Positions 50,661 to 63,002 of a stretch of 64,000 nucleotides of DNA are shown here, piece after piece. The DNA is from Strongylocentrotus droebachiensis (Eukaryota > Echinodermata > Echinoidea > Camarodonta > Strongylocentrotidae). How positions within the stretch are numbered: the stretch's first letter is position 1; every line of letters begins with the position of its first letter. The position numbers were made by a program, and so were the translations under genes. The notes below the pieces were generated by a model. It ran no database searches and was not told the origin of the DNA. It was given only the letters and a program-made list of their open reading frames with translations. Where the stretch lies: the NCBI GenBank assembly GCA_035222895.1, contig JAVYIG010009908.1, positions 1 to 64,000 on the forward strand, in the 5' to 3' direction.

Positions 50661-51074
50661 GATATAAGTCGTATTTTAATGTTACCATTATCAAAAACAA
50701 GGCAGTTATCCACTATTAACACAATTGAAACGATAAATGTTTTCCTCTTTTGTCATGCTGAACTAAATTTGTATCACAAATAATAAGTGATTCACAAAAC
50801 TCGTAAAATTCATAACAGTAATAATACAATTCTTTTCGTCGGTTCCTAAGGCATGGTCCTATTTTTGTTAATAAAAGTGTAGTTACTCGTAGTGGTAGAC
50901 AAACCAAACCACGTGATATTTTAGACTTATACTTTTAATCTGTATAGTGTATACTTAGTCTTTAGCTCATTTTTATTGTGTTTTAGAAATATAAAAATGT
51001 ATATCATGTCTATGTATTTTATTATCATATCTTACTTTGTTTTATATATATTTCTGTATTGTGTTGTTGTGCTC

Positions 51075-51130
51075 GCATACCCCTGAAAGAGTCAAATAAA
51101 ATCTTATCTTATCTTATCTTTAATCTTATC
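51075..51130 (+). mobile_element. Possible 3' end of a retroposon with ATCTT repeats
   Basis: GAAAGAGTCAAATAAAATC is followed by four ATCTT units, a tail type seen in several LINE and SINE families. The body upstream is not recognised. Confidence 0.35.
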
Positions 51131-52636
51131 ACAATATATTCTTAACCAGACTCAGACGCACTTTTACTTCACAAGCGCCCCGATAACTACTGCATTCATT
51201 AATGAATAAAGAAACAATAAGATAAAACCTTTTACGATGTTATATTTATTATATAAACATTTAATGTCCTCTGCGTGATAATTTTGAATATTACAATTAA
51301 AACGGCTTTCTGTAGATCATGGATTAATTTTGATCGTGAACACCATGACCATGGTGATTTAAACAACCTACCGGAATATATTTGAACTATGAAAAAGATA
51401 TGAAATGAAATTAGGACAACACCTTGAGTAAAATCTTTAAAATATCAAAATATTGTACCTTGAGAAGAGTATTTAGGAAGAACGTAGGAATAGAAACACG
51501 CAACCCATTTTCTGCCTTGTGTTTTTTCATCCAAACATAGATTAAGCGTGAATTATATGATGTAAATCAAAATTCAAGTCGAATCAATACAGTATCTGTA
51601 ATGATTGGTCTCCATTCTGTACTCCATTCTTCCAATTGATCTCGAATGCCTATCAAACTGCTCTTATTTGAACACATTCCATTTCGTTTGCGCCCCGATT
51701 ATTTTAGCTATTGATTATTGGCAGCAATTTGAACAGCGCGATAACATGGATACACACACAAAATGAAAAATAAAATAAAATAATATATTACATACTACTT
51801 GCGTCGTCATTTTCCTGACCGATTACGCTTGCATTATTCCAATACACACAGCCAATATCCGTTTCCAAATGATTTTTGTTTTCGGTGACGCTTACATAAA
51901 ATAATGAGTCACTGACCTAATAAATGCAAACAAGTATTAATCAATAGGAATCAATAATTATGGAAAATGTCAAGATTACATTCTCAGCTTACTATTGGCA
52001 TGCGATGTTCATGAGATTAAATTGAATATTTATTCCCCGGAGAGAATTGTTTATGTAAACACAATATAAATAATGTATATATTTTATTATTTTTTCATAA
52101 TAGTTACATAAGTTGTGCAAAAATACTTATATTAACGTATTTCACACTAATGAGAATGTTTTGCCGGGAGCTCCTTCCTTAATTATGTACGAACATTTTA
52201 AAGTCACCTGCTTGTCCGACATGCTCAAGAATTTTTTAATGATTCTAGATAATACCATCGTTTGGAGTGTACAAAATGTACAAGTGTTTTCTCAAGTGTT
52301 TACAGCGATATGATATGTTGGTTGTAATGAAAACTCAAACTAAACTATGTTTCGAAGATAAAAGTACAATACGAACATTTACTTCACCCGCACACACCCA
52401 CTTGCACACACTTGCAATTTTTTCTTTCTTTCTTTACTTTCTTTACACTTTTTATTTCGATATTTTCTGAACAAAATCTGTATACGTGACACTCTATTCT
52501 CCTCTATATTATAACAGCGTCATGTACCCCCCCCCTCCCCTTCCCGGCTGCTTTCGACTCAAGCATTCATGCTTATGATAGTTGGCCTCTGCATTTATCT
52601 TGAATATTTTACTTACCTCGATACTTTCAAGTTTTC

Positions 52637-52639
<3 letters not shown>

Positions 52640-52669
<30 letters not shown>
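52640..52669 (+). repeat. AT dinucleotide microsatellite
   Basis: About 14 TA units. Confidence 0.9.
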
Positions 52670-52671
<2 letters not shown>

Positions 52672-53300
52672 TTTTTATATGTGTATATTTAAGTTGTCAC
52701 TCTTTATGTAAATTAATTATATTATATACTATTATTGTTATTTGAATGTTTTATATTTGATTTATCAATAAATGCAGAAACATCTGCTAAAAAGAAAGAA
52801 AAAAGGAAGATAATTAGAGCCTATCTGTACTAGTTTGGCCAGGAGGGATTAGACCTCCCTGCACGGTCACTGACAGGTGGTTATCTCATCAAATCAGCTC
52901 TCAATTAATATAAGAAAAAGGGGACCATGGGTGACCAATGGTCACCGATACGGCATTGTTTGATATATAGAGGGCGCAAGTACCTATAAGTAGTGCAGTG
53001 GGGCTTTAAGATCAAACAGAATTGAATAATAATCAATTTTCGGTTTTGTTAATTCTTATCATGAGCCGATAATCTATGAATCCCGTGTATGTAACATTCT
53101 TTAAAAAAAAGTAATACAAAACGGTGTAATCTGATGAAATGGTTTTAGTTCTATATTTCTACAAGGTGGAAGGAAGTGGATTGCCTGTGCTTGCTTTAAA
53201 GTCGTTGTCATTGATTGCTTGCTGGTGACCTTAAATGTGTACGAACAACACGATTGTAGAGACAAAAAAAATCAGCTAAAGGGTAACTTTAGTAACCTGT

Positions 53301-54060
53301 CGTGTGCCTACAGAAATGTTGCTAGAATAATGAAAATGTGGTTGTAATGTTCGTTCCATTCAAAAGATGATGCACATGGCTATTGAAACTGCTTTCTGTA
53401 GATGTGTTCGGGAAACGGGATGTAATACGCAGTTAACTTTTATAATCTAGAAAATAAGTAATTTCTTCGTTCTCAAACCATTTTTATCCCCGCGCAACCT
53501 GTAGATTGATATCTAAATTAAATAATTAAAATTGCAAATAAGTAAGCATAATGCTCAAATGTTTGTTGTTTCCTGTACTTATCAATATAGGAGAGCGTCT
53601 AAACGTGTGTGGTCTAGATCAAAATTATAAACACAGAGTGAAAATAGGTGGGTTTTGGGGGGGGGGGGGTTTGAGGGGGGCCTATACTTTAAAACATCGA
53701 AAGTGCTCCTCTTTAGAAAGGCATTGTTAAAAGGAAAAGTAACGCAGGATTTTATTATACGATCACAGGCCTTATGCGTATGAACAATTAACATAATGTC
53801 AGATGTCTGTTGCAACAACTCCCTTAAAATACAATCACAATATAAACTTGACACCAGAAGTTCCCGACTCCTTGGGCCATATTAAGGCTGAAGCTGGATC
53901 GCCAATTGACTAGTTTTGAGGGCACTATTTGACAATAAGGTGCCATTTTAAAGTTATTGAGAACACCTGAAGACACTAAATACTTACTGCCCTGTCCCCC
54001 CCCCCTATTCCGGCTCGGCTGCCCGAGCAAGAGTTGTTTGCATACGTGGAGTGTTTGTGC
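53301..54060 (+). other. Intergenic, nothing recognised apart from G and C runs
   Basis: G-run at about 53,655-53,670 and C-run at 53,996-54,005; no coding or repeat boundary identified. Confidence 0.5.
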
Positions 54061-54064
54061 GTTG

Positions 54065-55352
54065 TAAAGCCCCCATCACACCAAACTAGTTCTCACTACG
54101 TTCTCGAAAACGTTGCCAAACGGGCTCAAACTGTGTGCGAACGGAGTTGAGAGTAATAGCGACCTGTTTAAGGACTTTATGGACGGGCACGGACTGGACT
54201 AATGTCTCTAATACGATCCCAGTTCGTTCATTAACAGTCCACAATACGTCCAACTCGTCTGAAGTTGAAGTTCATCGAATGCAGACAACCCGTCCACAGT
54301 CAGTTCATATCAAGTTCAGATCGGATAAATTTTAAAATTTCCAAGCAGTCCAAACCATTTTTACTAGTTCGGAACTTATTCTAACTAGTTTATAACCCAA
54401 CCACCCCGTTCAAAGACAGTTCAACTCGTCCTCATCTTGTTCTTAGTGCGTTCGAACGCGCTTCCATCGTGCTTTGCAATCCCGTCCTGGTTCGAGGGCT
54501 ATGCAAACCCAGCGCGTTCTTCCTCATGATGCTCGACCACATCACGTGGTAACACGTTCCTAGTAGGATCGAAGTACGGCAATTCCGTTCGTAGTACGTC
54601 CATCTCGTTTTAAGTATGTTGTCACTCCGTCCAATAGCAGGATGGGGAGAATTTTGAACAGGCTCAAAGTTCTAGACCACCCTTCCCGTCCAAACCAGTC
54701 CGAGCCCGTCCATGAAGTCCTTAAAAAGATCGTAAATAGTTGCTAATACGTTCACTCCGTTCACACACAGTTTGAGTCCGTTTTGGCAACATTTTCCAGA
54801 ACGTAGTGAGAACTAGTTTGGTGTGATAGGTGCTTGACTTGAACGTCTTGATCTGCAAAGCCTAAAGCGTTGAAGTTGAATGGCGAGAACGCTCTGAGGA
54901 ATGGCGAGAACGCTCTGGGTTTTTATAACTCCCGAGTCAGGACGGGATAGCACATGTCATAGGAGCGCGTTCGAACGCACTCAGAACCTAATGAGGAAGA
55001 GTTGAACTGCCTCTGAACGGGGTGGTCGGGTTAAAAACTAGTTAGAACAAGTGGCGAACTAGTTAGAATGGGTTTGGACGTATTGGGAACGAGGAAGAAC
55101 TAGTTAATAATGGGTTTAAACTGACTACGGACTGGCTTGGACTGCGTAATCTACCCGATCTGAACTTAATATCAACTGGCTGTGGACGGGGAACAAACGA
55201 GATGGACGTATTGAGGACTGTTTACGAACGAACTAGGATCGTATTATAGACATTTTGTTTACACATTCTGCCCCGACCACAACCCGTTTTACGATTTTCT
55301 ACGACGGTTCCAGAACATAGTGAGAACTAGTTTGGTGTGATGGGGGCTTAAG
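54065..55352 (+). mobile_element. Foldback elements with long inverted repeats, two ends nested
   Basis: AGCCCCCATCACACCAAACT at 54,068 begins a long terminal repeat (also TAGTTCTCACTACGTTCT, TGTTGCCAAACG, CAAACTGTGTG). Its inverse ends at about 54,834 and again at 55,350. The interior is built of short CGTTC/TAGT-rich phrases in both orientations. No transposase frame. Confidence 0.75.
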
Positions 55353-55487
55353 TTATCTCTCGGGGGTGGGGTAAGGAAAAAAATCAACTTTGTCCCATTA
55401 CTCAAAATTAGGGAGGGGTGCCCCTCTTCCTATTCCCACTGACCATGTACTTTCCTTTTTATGATGACGAAGGTTTACACCGTACTA

Positions 55488-56302
55488 AAGACCCCCATCA
55501 CACCGAACTAGTTCTCAATATGTTCTGGAAAATGTTGCCAAACGTGCTCAAACTGTGTGCGAACGGAGTTGAACGTAGTAGCAACTGTTAACGATCTGTT
55601 TAAGAACTTCATGGACGGGCTCGGACTGGCTATACGGGAGAGTGCTCTAGAACTGTGAGCCTGTTCAAAATTGCCCCCGTCCTGCAATTAAACATAATTA
55701 TTAACAACGAATTTAAAACGAGGAGGACGTACTACAAACGGACTGATTGCCGTATTATAAACGGAACTGCCGTACTTCGATCCTACTAGGAACGTATTAC
55801 AACGTGCCGGGTCGAGCATCAATTATCAGCACCTAGACCGTTCATAAACAGTCCTCAATACGTGCATCTTCTCTGTACCCCGTCCACAGTTAGTTTATAT
55901 CAAGTTCAGATCGGATAAATTTGCCATTTCCAAGCAGTCCAAGCCCGTCCGTAATCAAGTTCATAACTTGTTCTACCTCGTTCCCAATACGTCCAAACCA
56001 TTCTAACTAGTTCGTAACACGTTCCTAGTAGGACCGAAGTACGACGATTCCGTTCGTAGTACGTCCATCTCGTTTTAAGTACGTTGTCAGTCCGTCTAAT
56101 TGCAGGACGGGTACATTTTTTAACAGGCTCAAAGTTTTAGAGCACCCTTGCCGTCCAAGCCAGTCCAAGCCCGTTCATAAAGTTCTTAAACAGGTCGTAA
56201 ACAGTTGCTTCTACATTCACTCCGCTCTCACACAGTTTGAGCACGTTTGGCAACATTTTACAAAACGTAATGAGAACTAGTTTGGTGTGATGTGGGCTTC
56301 AC
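55488..56302 (+). mobile_element. Foldback element, second full copy
   Basis: Starts ACCCCCATCACACCGAACTA and ends with its inverse TAGTTTGGTGTGATGTGGGC. About 815 bp. Interior shares phrases (CGTTCCTAGTAGGA, GAAGTACG) with the first copy, some inverted. Confidence 0.78.
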
Positions 56303-57780
56303 TTGAATGTCTTCATTTGCACAGCATGAATCGTTGAAGTTGAACGGGAATAAGGAATGGCACGAACGCGCTGCGTTTTATAACCCTTGAGCCAGGACGT
56401 GATTCCACACGCTTCGGGGGGGGGGGGGGTTAAAGATACTATGTCCCTTTTGCCGCCAACATCAAATTCTGTAGAAATTGCAGGAACCCACCACTTGTAA
56501 TGGCCCAAATTAAACTGATTGAATCTTTGCGCAGCACAAAACGTACGACCATTCGGTACAATGATCTGAAAATCAGATTATTAATAATATGTCGATTCGA
56601 CAACTAATGGTCGTTATTTCCCCCCAAAAAAGCCATTTTCAAACCCTTTCGTTTTGAGGGAAGTTCTAAATAACTATTTTCTTTCTTATGCCGTTGGAAT
56701 TTAACCTTTTCATTTTTCGTCCTGCAAATGGGACATACTAATGATACTACCAATCCATATTGTTTCTTCAAGCTGTCAACATTACAGCGATGCGTGTTTT
56801 AAAACTGTTTACCAAAGAAAGATGTCGAGAAAGAGAGGGGGAGATGGAGGATGAGCACCCTAAAGAGAATCTCATCAGGTGTTGATTGTTATCCAATAGC
56901 TGCTACCAGTGCAAGTGACCCTTTCGAAAAGTACAAGAAGTGAGGACATTCCTTGCCAACGCTTCAAGCATTTTTTGTCATACTATTCCATTTGACCTGA
57001 TAGATTAATAAATTCGTAGATAGGCACACAAAAATAGACAAAGTTTGTGATGAATTATCATGCAAACCACACATCATTACAAACGATATTCCATTTTAGT
57101 ACTTTTATGAGGCCTTGTATATCATTTTCATTTTCCAGTAAAAATTATAAATATTAACCTTTGAAACTGATCCACAAGGAAAAAGAATCATGATATAAAA
57201 CTAGAAGATATATTTCAACCTTTGAAACTGATCCACGAGGAAAACGAATCATAATATAAAAGTAGAATGATAAAGGGAAAATGGCTTATTATACAATAAT
57301 AATAATAATCACAATAATAAATTGAAAGGGTTGTTACTGAACTGAAAAGGGAAATGAATTATCAAACACTGAAATGATAAATTTCACCCTTTGTAACTGA
57401 TCCAGAAAGGAAAATGATTTATTGTACACTAGAGATATAAAGAACTTAACAAAATCTGTCTTAATCATGACATATGAAACGATATCGCAATGTAATATGG
57501 TTTTTTGCCTTGTGCGACCTTGGAAACACGACGCAATGGATAATTGTTTTTAAAGGCATCTTTGAATCCACAGTCCTGTTCGCTAAAGACAATTATGAGA
57601 ATCAAATTTAGTAAAGTACCTAACATGGAAATACTTACAGAAAAAACACTTCATATTCTGTACGATACTGAAAATAACTATGCTACGTCTACTTTCTGAG
57701 AAAAAATGTAAATGTTGGTCAAAATATAATTTTAACCAATCATCATTCTTCCAAAATACATATTACAATGCTGACGAGCA
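56303..57780 (+). repeat. Mixed intergenic sequence with second copy of the 65-bp repeat block
   Basis: 56,930-57,440 repeats 50,070-50,660 in the same orientation. 57,525-57,640 matches the flanks of the TTAA element at 31,822 (its empty site). The rest is unassigned. Confidence 0.65.
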
Positions 57781-58650
57781 ACTTTCTACGTAAACAATTT
57801 TTGTTTCGTTATGCTTCTATTAAAGTGATCGTTTGTATTTGAACAGTCAATTATATTTATAGATCCACTTCAATACAAGTGTCGTTTCCTTGTCAAGTAG
57901 ATTGAAGTCTTAACACATCTAGACTCATGAGGGCAGAATACATTTACCGGTTGCAATATTCAGTAACCAAAAAGATACTTGACGAAACGTGATTTTCATG
58001 ATGATTAAAGAAATGTTTTTAGACTAATAAATACGAGCCTCGTTGCGTATATACGAGTACTTAGTAACAGAGGATCATGATTGGGACTCGTATCAAGGTC
58101 ATCGCTGGAAATAGATTCGACATCAGAATCGAAATGATCTTGACAAAAGATCATTGCTAACACTGATCATTGATATCTGGAGGTACGGATCAAGCAATGT
58201 GAAATATTCATCCATTTTACAACATGTTGTGAACCTAGCATATGAAATGAAAGTAATACTACGCCACTATAGTGACAAAGCATGATGGGAAATAGATATT
58301 TCGATGATGTGTCGTGATGAGGTTTTATGAAAAAATTATCAGAAGAAAAAATGTTCCCTTCTTCAAATTGGCCAAATCCTGCGCACGCACTTTTCATCAC
58401 AACCTACTTCAAAACTCCATTCCCGTATTAATACACTATCGACTTCAGGAACTATATCATCGAATGCAGACAATGGTCAAACATTCACTGTGATACTTCA
58501 CCGTCTTAAATAAATCAGAGCAATACTATCAGTTACTAGTTTGACGCCGTGAGACGAAAACTTCACTTACATTGCTCCGGAGCGATGAAAGCGCATCCAC
58601 TATTGTCTTCGATTTAGATTTGTCATCATCATTAGTAAATTAGCTTCAAG
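57780..58650 (+). repeat. Cluster upstream block, copy 3 (before gene C), diverged and shortened
   Basis: Shares CACTTCAATACAAGTGTC, GATCATGATTGGGACTCGTA and the near-gene region CACTTTTCATCACAACCT with the other copies, but lacks about 700 bp present in them. Confidence 0.75.
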
Positions 58651-59904
58651 ATGGAGTATATTCGATCGCAGGGTTCTTGTATTTTTGTTACTGTGTTTTT
58701 TGTACTTTTCTGTGTGTATTTTGGATGCAGAGTTGAAGGTGATACTATACTAAGACTAGCTGACATCGGAGATAATATTACACTAAGCTGCCATCGACCT
58801 AATTATAACAACATGAACTGGTATAGAAATGGAAACTTCATTGCCAACTGGAACGGTTTATCCAACAATGTCAATGATCCTCGTTTTACACAAGGTGTTA
58901 CCCGCAATGGTAATCATGATTCTAACTATCTATCCATATCTAACCTCAAAAAGATTGATTCGGCTACCTTTCGATGTTATGACAATAACAATGTTGAAAT
59001 TCATCAGTCGTTTGACTTAAGTGTCATTCGATGTTCTGATTGCACTAAAGCAGCTATTTCAAATTCAGAGGACTTAAAAGTGGTTTGTACTCTGCATAAT
59101 TATTGGACAACACAGGTGCTTTATCCAAATATCATTTTGAACGGGAACATATATCAGACGGCTGTAATTCGAGGGAATGCCTTTTCCTTTTTGAAAACTG
59201 TGACTGAATTAAACAGGCTTAATTCAGAGTTCTATCTGCAAATTGAGACCGAGTCGAGGATCACCTGCATGCTATCAACTCAGCCCATGCCTTCCTCCTC
59301 TCCTATGACTACGCTACCAACGACTTCTTTGAAACAAAGCACGGCAAAAAGAGCATCGACATTCCTATATGGCAATATAACCCTGATTATCGCCATTCTT
59401 GGTTCTGTTTTCAGTCTCATATTGATTGTAATCATTCTCGTTCAGCGGTGTAAGAAAACGAAAGGTCGAAGAGAAAATAAAGACACTAGCAATGCATCGA
59501 TTAAACAGGAACATCCTGAAGTTCGTAACGAATCGGTTGAAGATGGATCTCGGAAGGGTCCAGAGTACTATACCACTTTAATTATGGAATTGAGGGGAGC
59601 TAATCGTGATTCAAAATCAACATCAAATGTTCTTGAAAGATCTTCCAATTCAGATCATCTCTATGGCAACAATGCTATCATCACTCAACACGAGCAGATC
59701 AGGGGTACCCTTCAGCCAGGGGACCAGTATGATGATGTCAAGATGCCAGGATCAGGAGGTGATGCTGAAGAGTTTCGGCTCCATGACATGCCAGATGAAG
59801 GACCCACCAGGAATACCTTGAAGGCCACTCCAGAAGCAGGACAGACACCAACCTTGCCTAAGGATGAGGTTTTCAGTGTTGATGCGTTGTACGTCGAATA
59901 TTAG
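58651..59904 (+). CDS. Ig-domain type I membrane protein, gene C (intronless)
   Basis: 417 residues. Same layout as gene A: signal peptide (FVTVFFVLFCVYFGC), Ig 1 (ITLSCHRP, MNWYRNGN, DSATFRC), CSDC, Ig-like 2 (VVCTLHNYW...RITCML), short stalk, TM helix, 150-residue tail. From TELNRLNSEF onward it is almost identical to gene A, while before that many residues differ, including most of the Ig 1 loops. Tail differences: EYYTTL (one extra Tyr) and a shortened C-terminus (LYVEY). Intact and probably expressed. Confidence 0.88.
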   Translation: MEYIRSQGSCIFVTVFFVLFCVYFGCRVEGDTILRLADIGDNITLSCHRPNYNNMNWYRNGNFIANWNGLSNNVNDPRFTQGVTRNGNHDSNYLSISNLKKIDSATFRCYDNNNVEIHQSFDLSVIRCSDCTKAAISNSEDLKVVCTLHNYWTTQVLYPNIILNGNIYQTAVIRGNAFSFLKTVTELNRLNSEFYLQIETESRITCMLSTQPMPSSSPMTTLPTTSLKQSTAKRASTFLYGNITLIIAILGSVFSLILIVIILVQRCKKTKGRRENKDTSNASIKQEHPEVRNESVEDGSRKGPEYYTTLIMELRGANRDSKSTSNVLERSSNSDHLYGNNAIITQHEQIRGTLQPGDQYDDVKMPGSGGDAEEFRLHDMPDEGPTRNTLKATPEAGQTPTLPKDEVFSVDALYVEY

Positions 59905-61349
59905 ACCAAGAAAAAAAAACCCTATTTTATTTATAAAAAAAAAAAAAACTTTTCAAATTCGAATTTACTTGTTGTTGAAGGGTTTATTGCCTAATATCTA
60001 GTCTTAAAGATTTGTCACCTAAAGGCTAAAGCCGATTTCCGAATTGATACTGAACACTACTCGGTTATATTTTGACAAAATATTAATTTGAAGATGATAT
60101 TTGGGGAAGGCTCTAACCGTCTCAACATTGAAGCCACATTGTGTAGCATAAACATCTTATCTATAGAAACTATATTAGAGAATGTTTTGGAAGTGAAAAG
60201 CACAGGATACATGCTGTATATTTGATAAAAGAATTAAAGGTGGATATTCGTACCTATCTCAATATGAAATGTAATCAAAAGAAATTCGATACAAACGAAG
60301 TTACAAAAATGTTTTCATTATTTTAGTTAGTGATTATGTCACATTAGTTTCATGTTCTGTACTATGTATGATATGTTACAACTGCATGATAACTTATGAT
60401 ATGAACGAATAAAGTCCCTCGAAAGAGGATAAATAGAAAAAAAAATAAACATCTGATCTTACATAAAACGTGATAGGATAAAGGGATTCCGAGAAGTTGT
60501 TTAAATCTTGTCACAACATCGGCTGCTATATGAGTTTTAAGATCTTTTTGAAAAGTAAAAACTAACACTTTTAAAGGAGATATCAAATCATGCTTATACG
60601 AACACCTTAAATTTTTCTGCTGGTGTGACAAGTTCGGGAATCTGTTAATGGCTCTAGATAATACCATCGTTTGGAGTGTACAAACGGTACAACTGTGTTT
60701 ACGGCGATATGATGTTGGTTGTAATGAAAACTCAAAGTAAACTAGGTTTCGAAGTTAAAAAGAGCATTAATATAAAACAGATTTGAATCCAAATCAATTT
60801 CCTTTTTTGTAAATTCTTATAATGAGCCGAACTCTTTGGATGCCGTGTATGTAAGATTCTGTTTAAAATTCTGTTTATTTGAATGGTGTAATATGATGAA
60901 ATGGTTTTATATCTATATAAGGTAAAACGAAGTGGATTGCCTTTGCTTACTTTCAAAGTCGTAGTCATTGATTGCTTGTTGGCGACCTTAAATGTGTACG
61001 TATAACACGATTGTAGAGACTTGAAATCTGGCAGACTTGTAAAGATTGTCTGATGTTCAGTCATGCATGAAGGGATTCAAATGAAAATGGTACCTAAATG
61101 TACAGGGAGGATAACTCTATCAAGACATATCATGAAACCCATAATTAAATATTCATACTTCAAACAATACAACTTTTAAAAAGTGGAACATTTTTTCTGA
61201 CTCACCCTGTATATTCTGTACGATATGGAAAATATATATGCCACGCCTACTTTCTGACAAAAAGTGTCGATGTTGGCCAAAATATAATCATAACCAATCG
61301 TCATTCTTCCAAAATACATATTACAATGCTGACAAACAACTTTCTATGT
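59905..61349 (+). repeat. 3' flank of gene C, near-identical to that of gene A
   Basis: Aligns along its full length with 36,108-37,559; mostly single-base changes and A-run length differences. Confidence 0.85.
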
Positions 61350-63002
61350 ATACAATTTCGGTTTCGTTATGCTTTTAAGTGATCGTATGTTTTGGACAGT
61401 CAATAGATCCACTTCAATACAAGTGTCATTTCCTTGTCAAGTAGGTTGAAGTCTTAACACATCTAGACTCAAGAGGGCAGGGTATATTGACTGGTTGCCA
61501 TATCGTTTTTTTAATAACAAACGAGATACAAATATGAATTTCTAGCTTTCTGCAGCATTTTGGGTATCTTTATTTTTTCTGCGATAAAATGTTTGGAACC
61601 GGGCTCTGCCGCGGAACTTCAGGCATGACGAAACGTGATTTTCGTTGCATTACAGAAGTGTTTTTAGACTAATAAATCACCAAGATGATTAACAGAGGAT
61701 CATGACTGGGATTCGTTCCCGGGGGTCTCAGTCATGTAGAAAAACTGTAAGCATGCGTGACTACAGGTTTTCCAGACACCCCATAAACGAGGATTTCTTC
61801 TTAAACCAAAATACACCCTAAATGAGGATTTCGGGTGGTTTTCCCCCGAATTCACACACTAAACGGGTATTTCACAAAAGTGTACTCCTAAACAAGTATT
61901 GTAAAATTGTAACCCTTGAGCATTTTGAAGTGCGATAGGGATTACGATTTAAGTTGTTGGCAGTGTAAAATAAATCAAATTGCGCTTATGATGTGAAATT
62001 AACAATGTTAACATTTATTTCAACAGAGAATCAACCTGTAGCCTACACTTCCAAATGGGTTTAATGCACAGCCATCATATTAAGTCCTTTCTTTGAAAAA
62101 AAATATATCGGTATCGTTGGCATCCATATTGATCTACTGAAGATCTTAAGATCGTTTCAAACCGACTCGCGCTAGATATTCGCTACATGACTCTCTCTCG
62201 GCTCTCGGTCACACAGGAGCTAGAAAATAACCCTAAACGCGTATACAGGCGCGTACAGCAGGATTTTGAATCATTTTGAAAAAGTACCCTTTTTCTTGAA
62301 AATGGCCCAAAATGGATGTTTGCGAACACCTTAATGTCCAATTAAAAAAACACCCCTTCATATGCATTTTCTTTGTGACGTATGCCAACAGTAGGCTAAT
62401 TGTATTTGACTGAGACCACTGGGACTCGTTTTGAGGTCATCGTTAAAAATATATTCGACATCAGAATCGCAATGATCTTGACCAAATGCGTTTGCTATCA
62501 CTGATCATTGATATCTGGAGGTACGATTCAAGCAAAGTGAAAATGTCATTCACTTTACAATACATTGTATATCGTGAACCTAGCACACGAAATGAAAGTA
62601 ATACTACATTATAGTGACAAAACATGATGAAAAATAGGTATTTCGATGATGTGTCGTGACGAGGTTTTATGACAAAATTATTGGAAGAAAGAAAAAGTTC
62701 CCTTCTTGAAATCGGCTCAATCCTGTACACGCACTTTTCATCACAAACAGCTTCAAGACGTTATTTCCGTTATAAACCATCGAGTTCAGGAACTATATCA
62801 TCGAATGCATACAATGGTTAAACAGTCATTGTGATACTTTGTCGCATTTAACGAATCAACGCAATACTATCAGTTGCTAGATTGACGCCGCGAGAGGAAA
62901 ACCTACATGACACTGTTCCATAGCGATGAAAGCGCATTCAATATAATTGTCTCCTTAGATTTGGATTTTTCGTTATTGTTCGTCAGTTAACTTGGCTCTA
63001 AG
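61350..63002 (+). repeat. Cluster spacer/upstream block, copy 4 (before gene D)
   Basis: Uninterrupted version of the block. It lacks the MITE found at 38,330 and so shows its empty site near 62,108. Confidence 0.85.

Larger units (their letters stand above)
49652..53300 (+). other. Gene B 3' flank, diverged relative of the A and C flanks
   Basis: Pieces match 36,108-37,220 in order: 49,652-50,040, 52,240-52,370 and 53,040-53,265. Between them is extra sequence, including the 65-bp repeats and a possible retroposon tail at 51,101. No gene seen. Confidence 0.6.
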
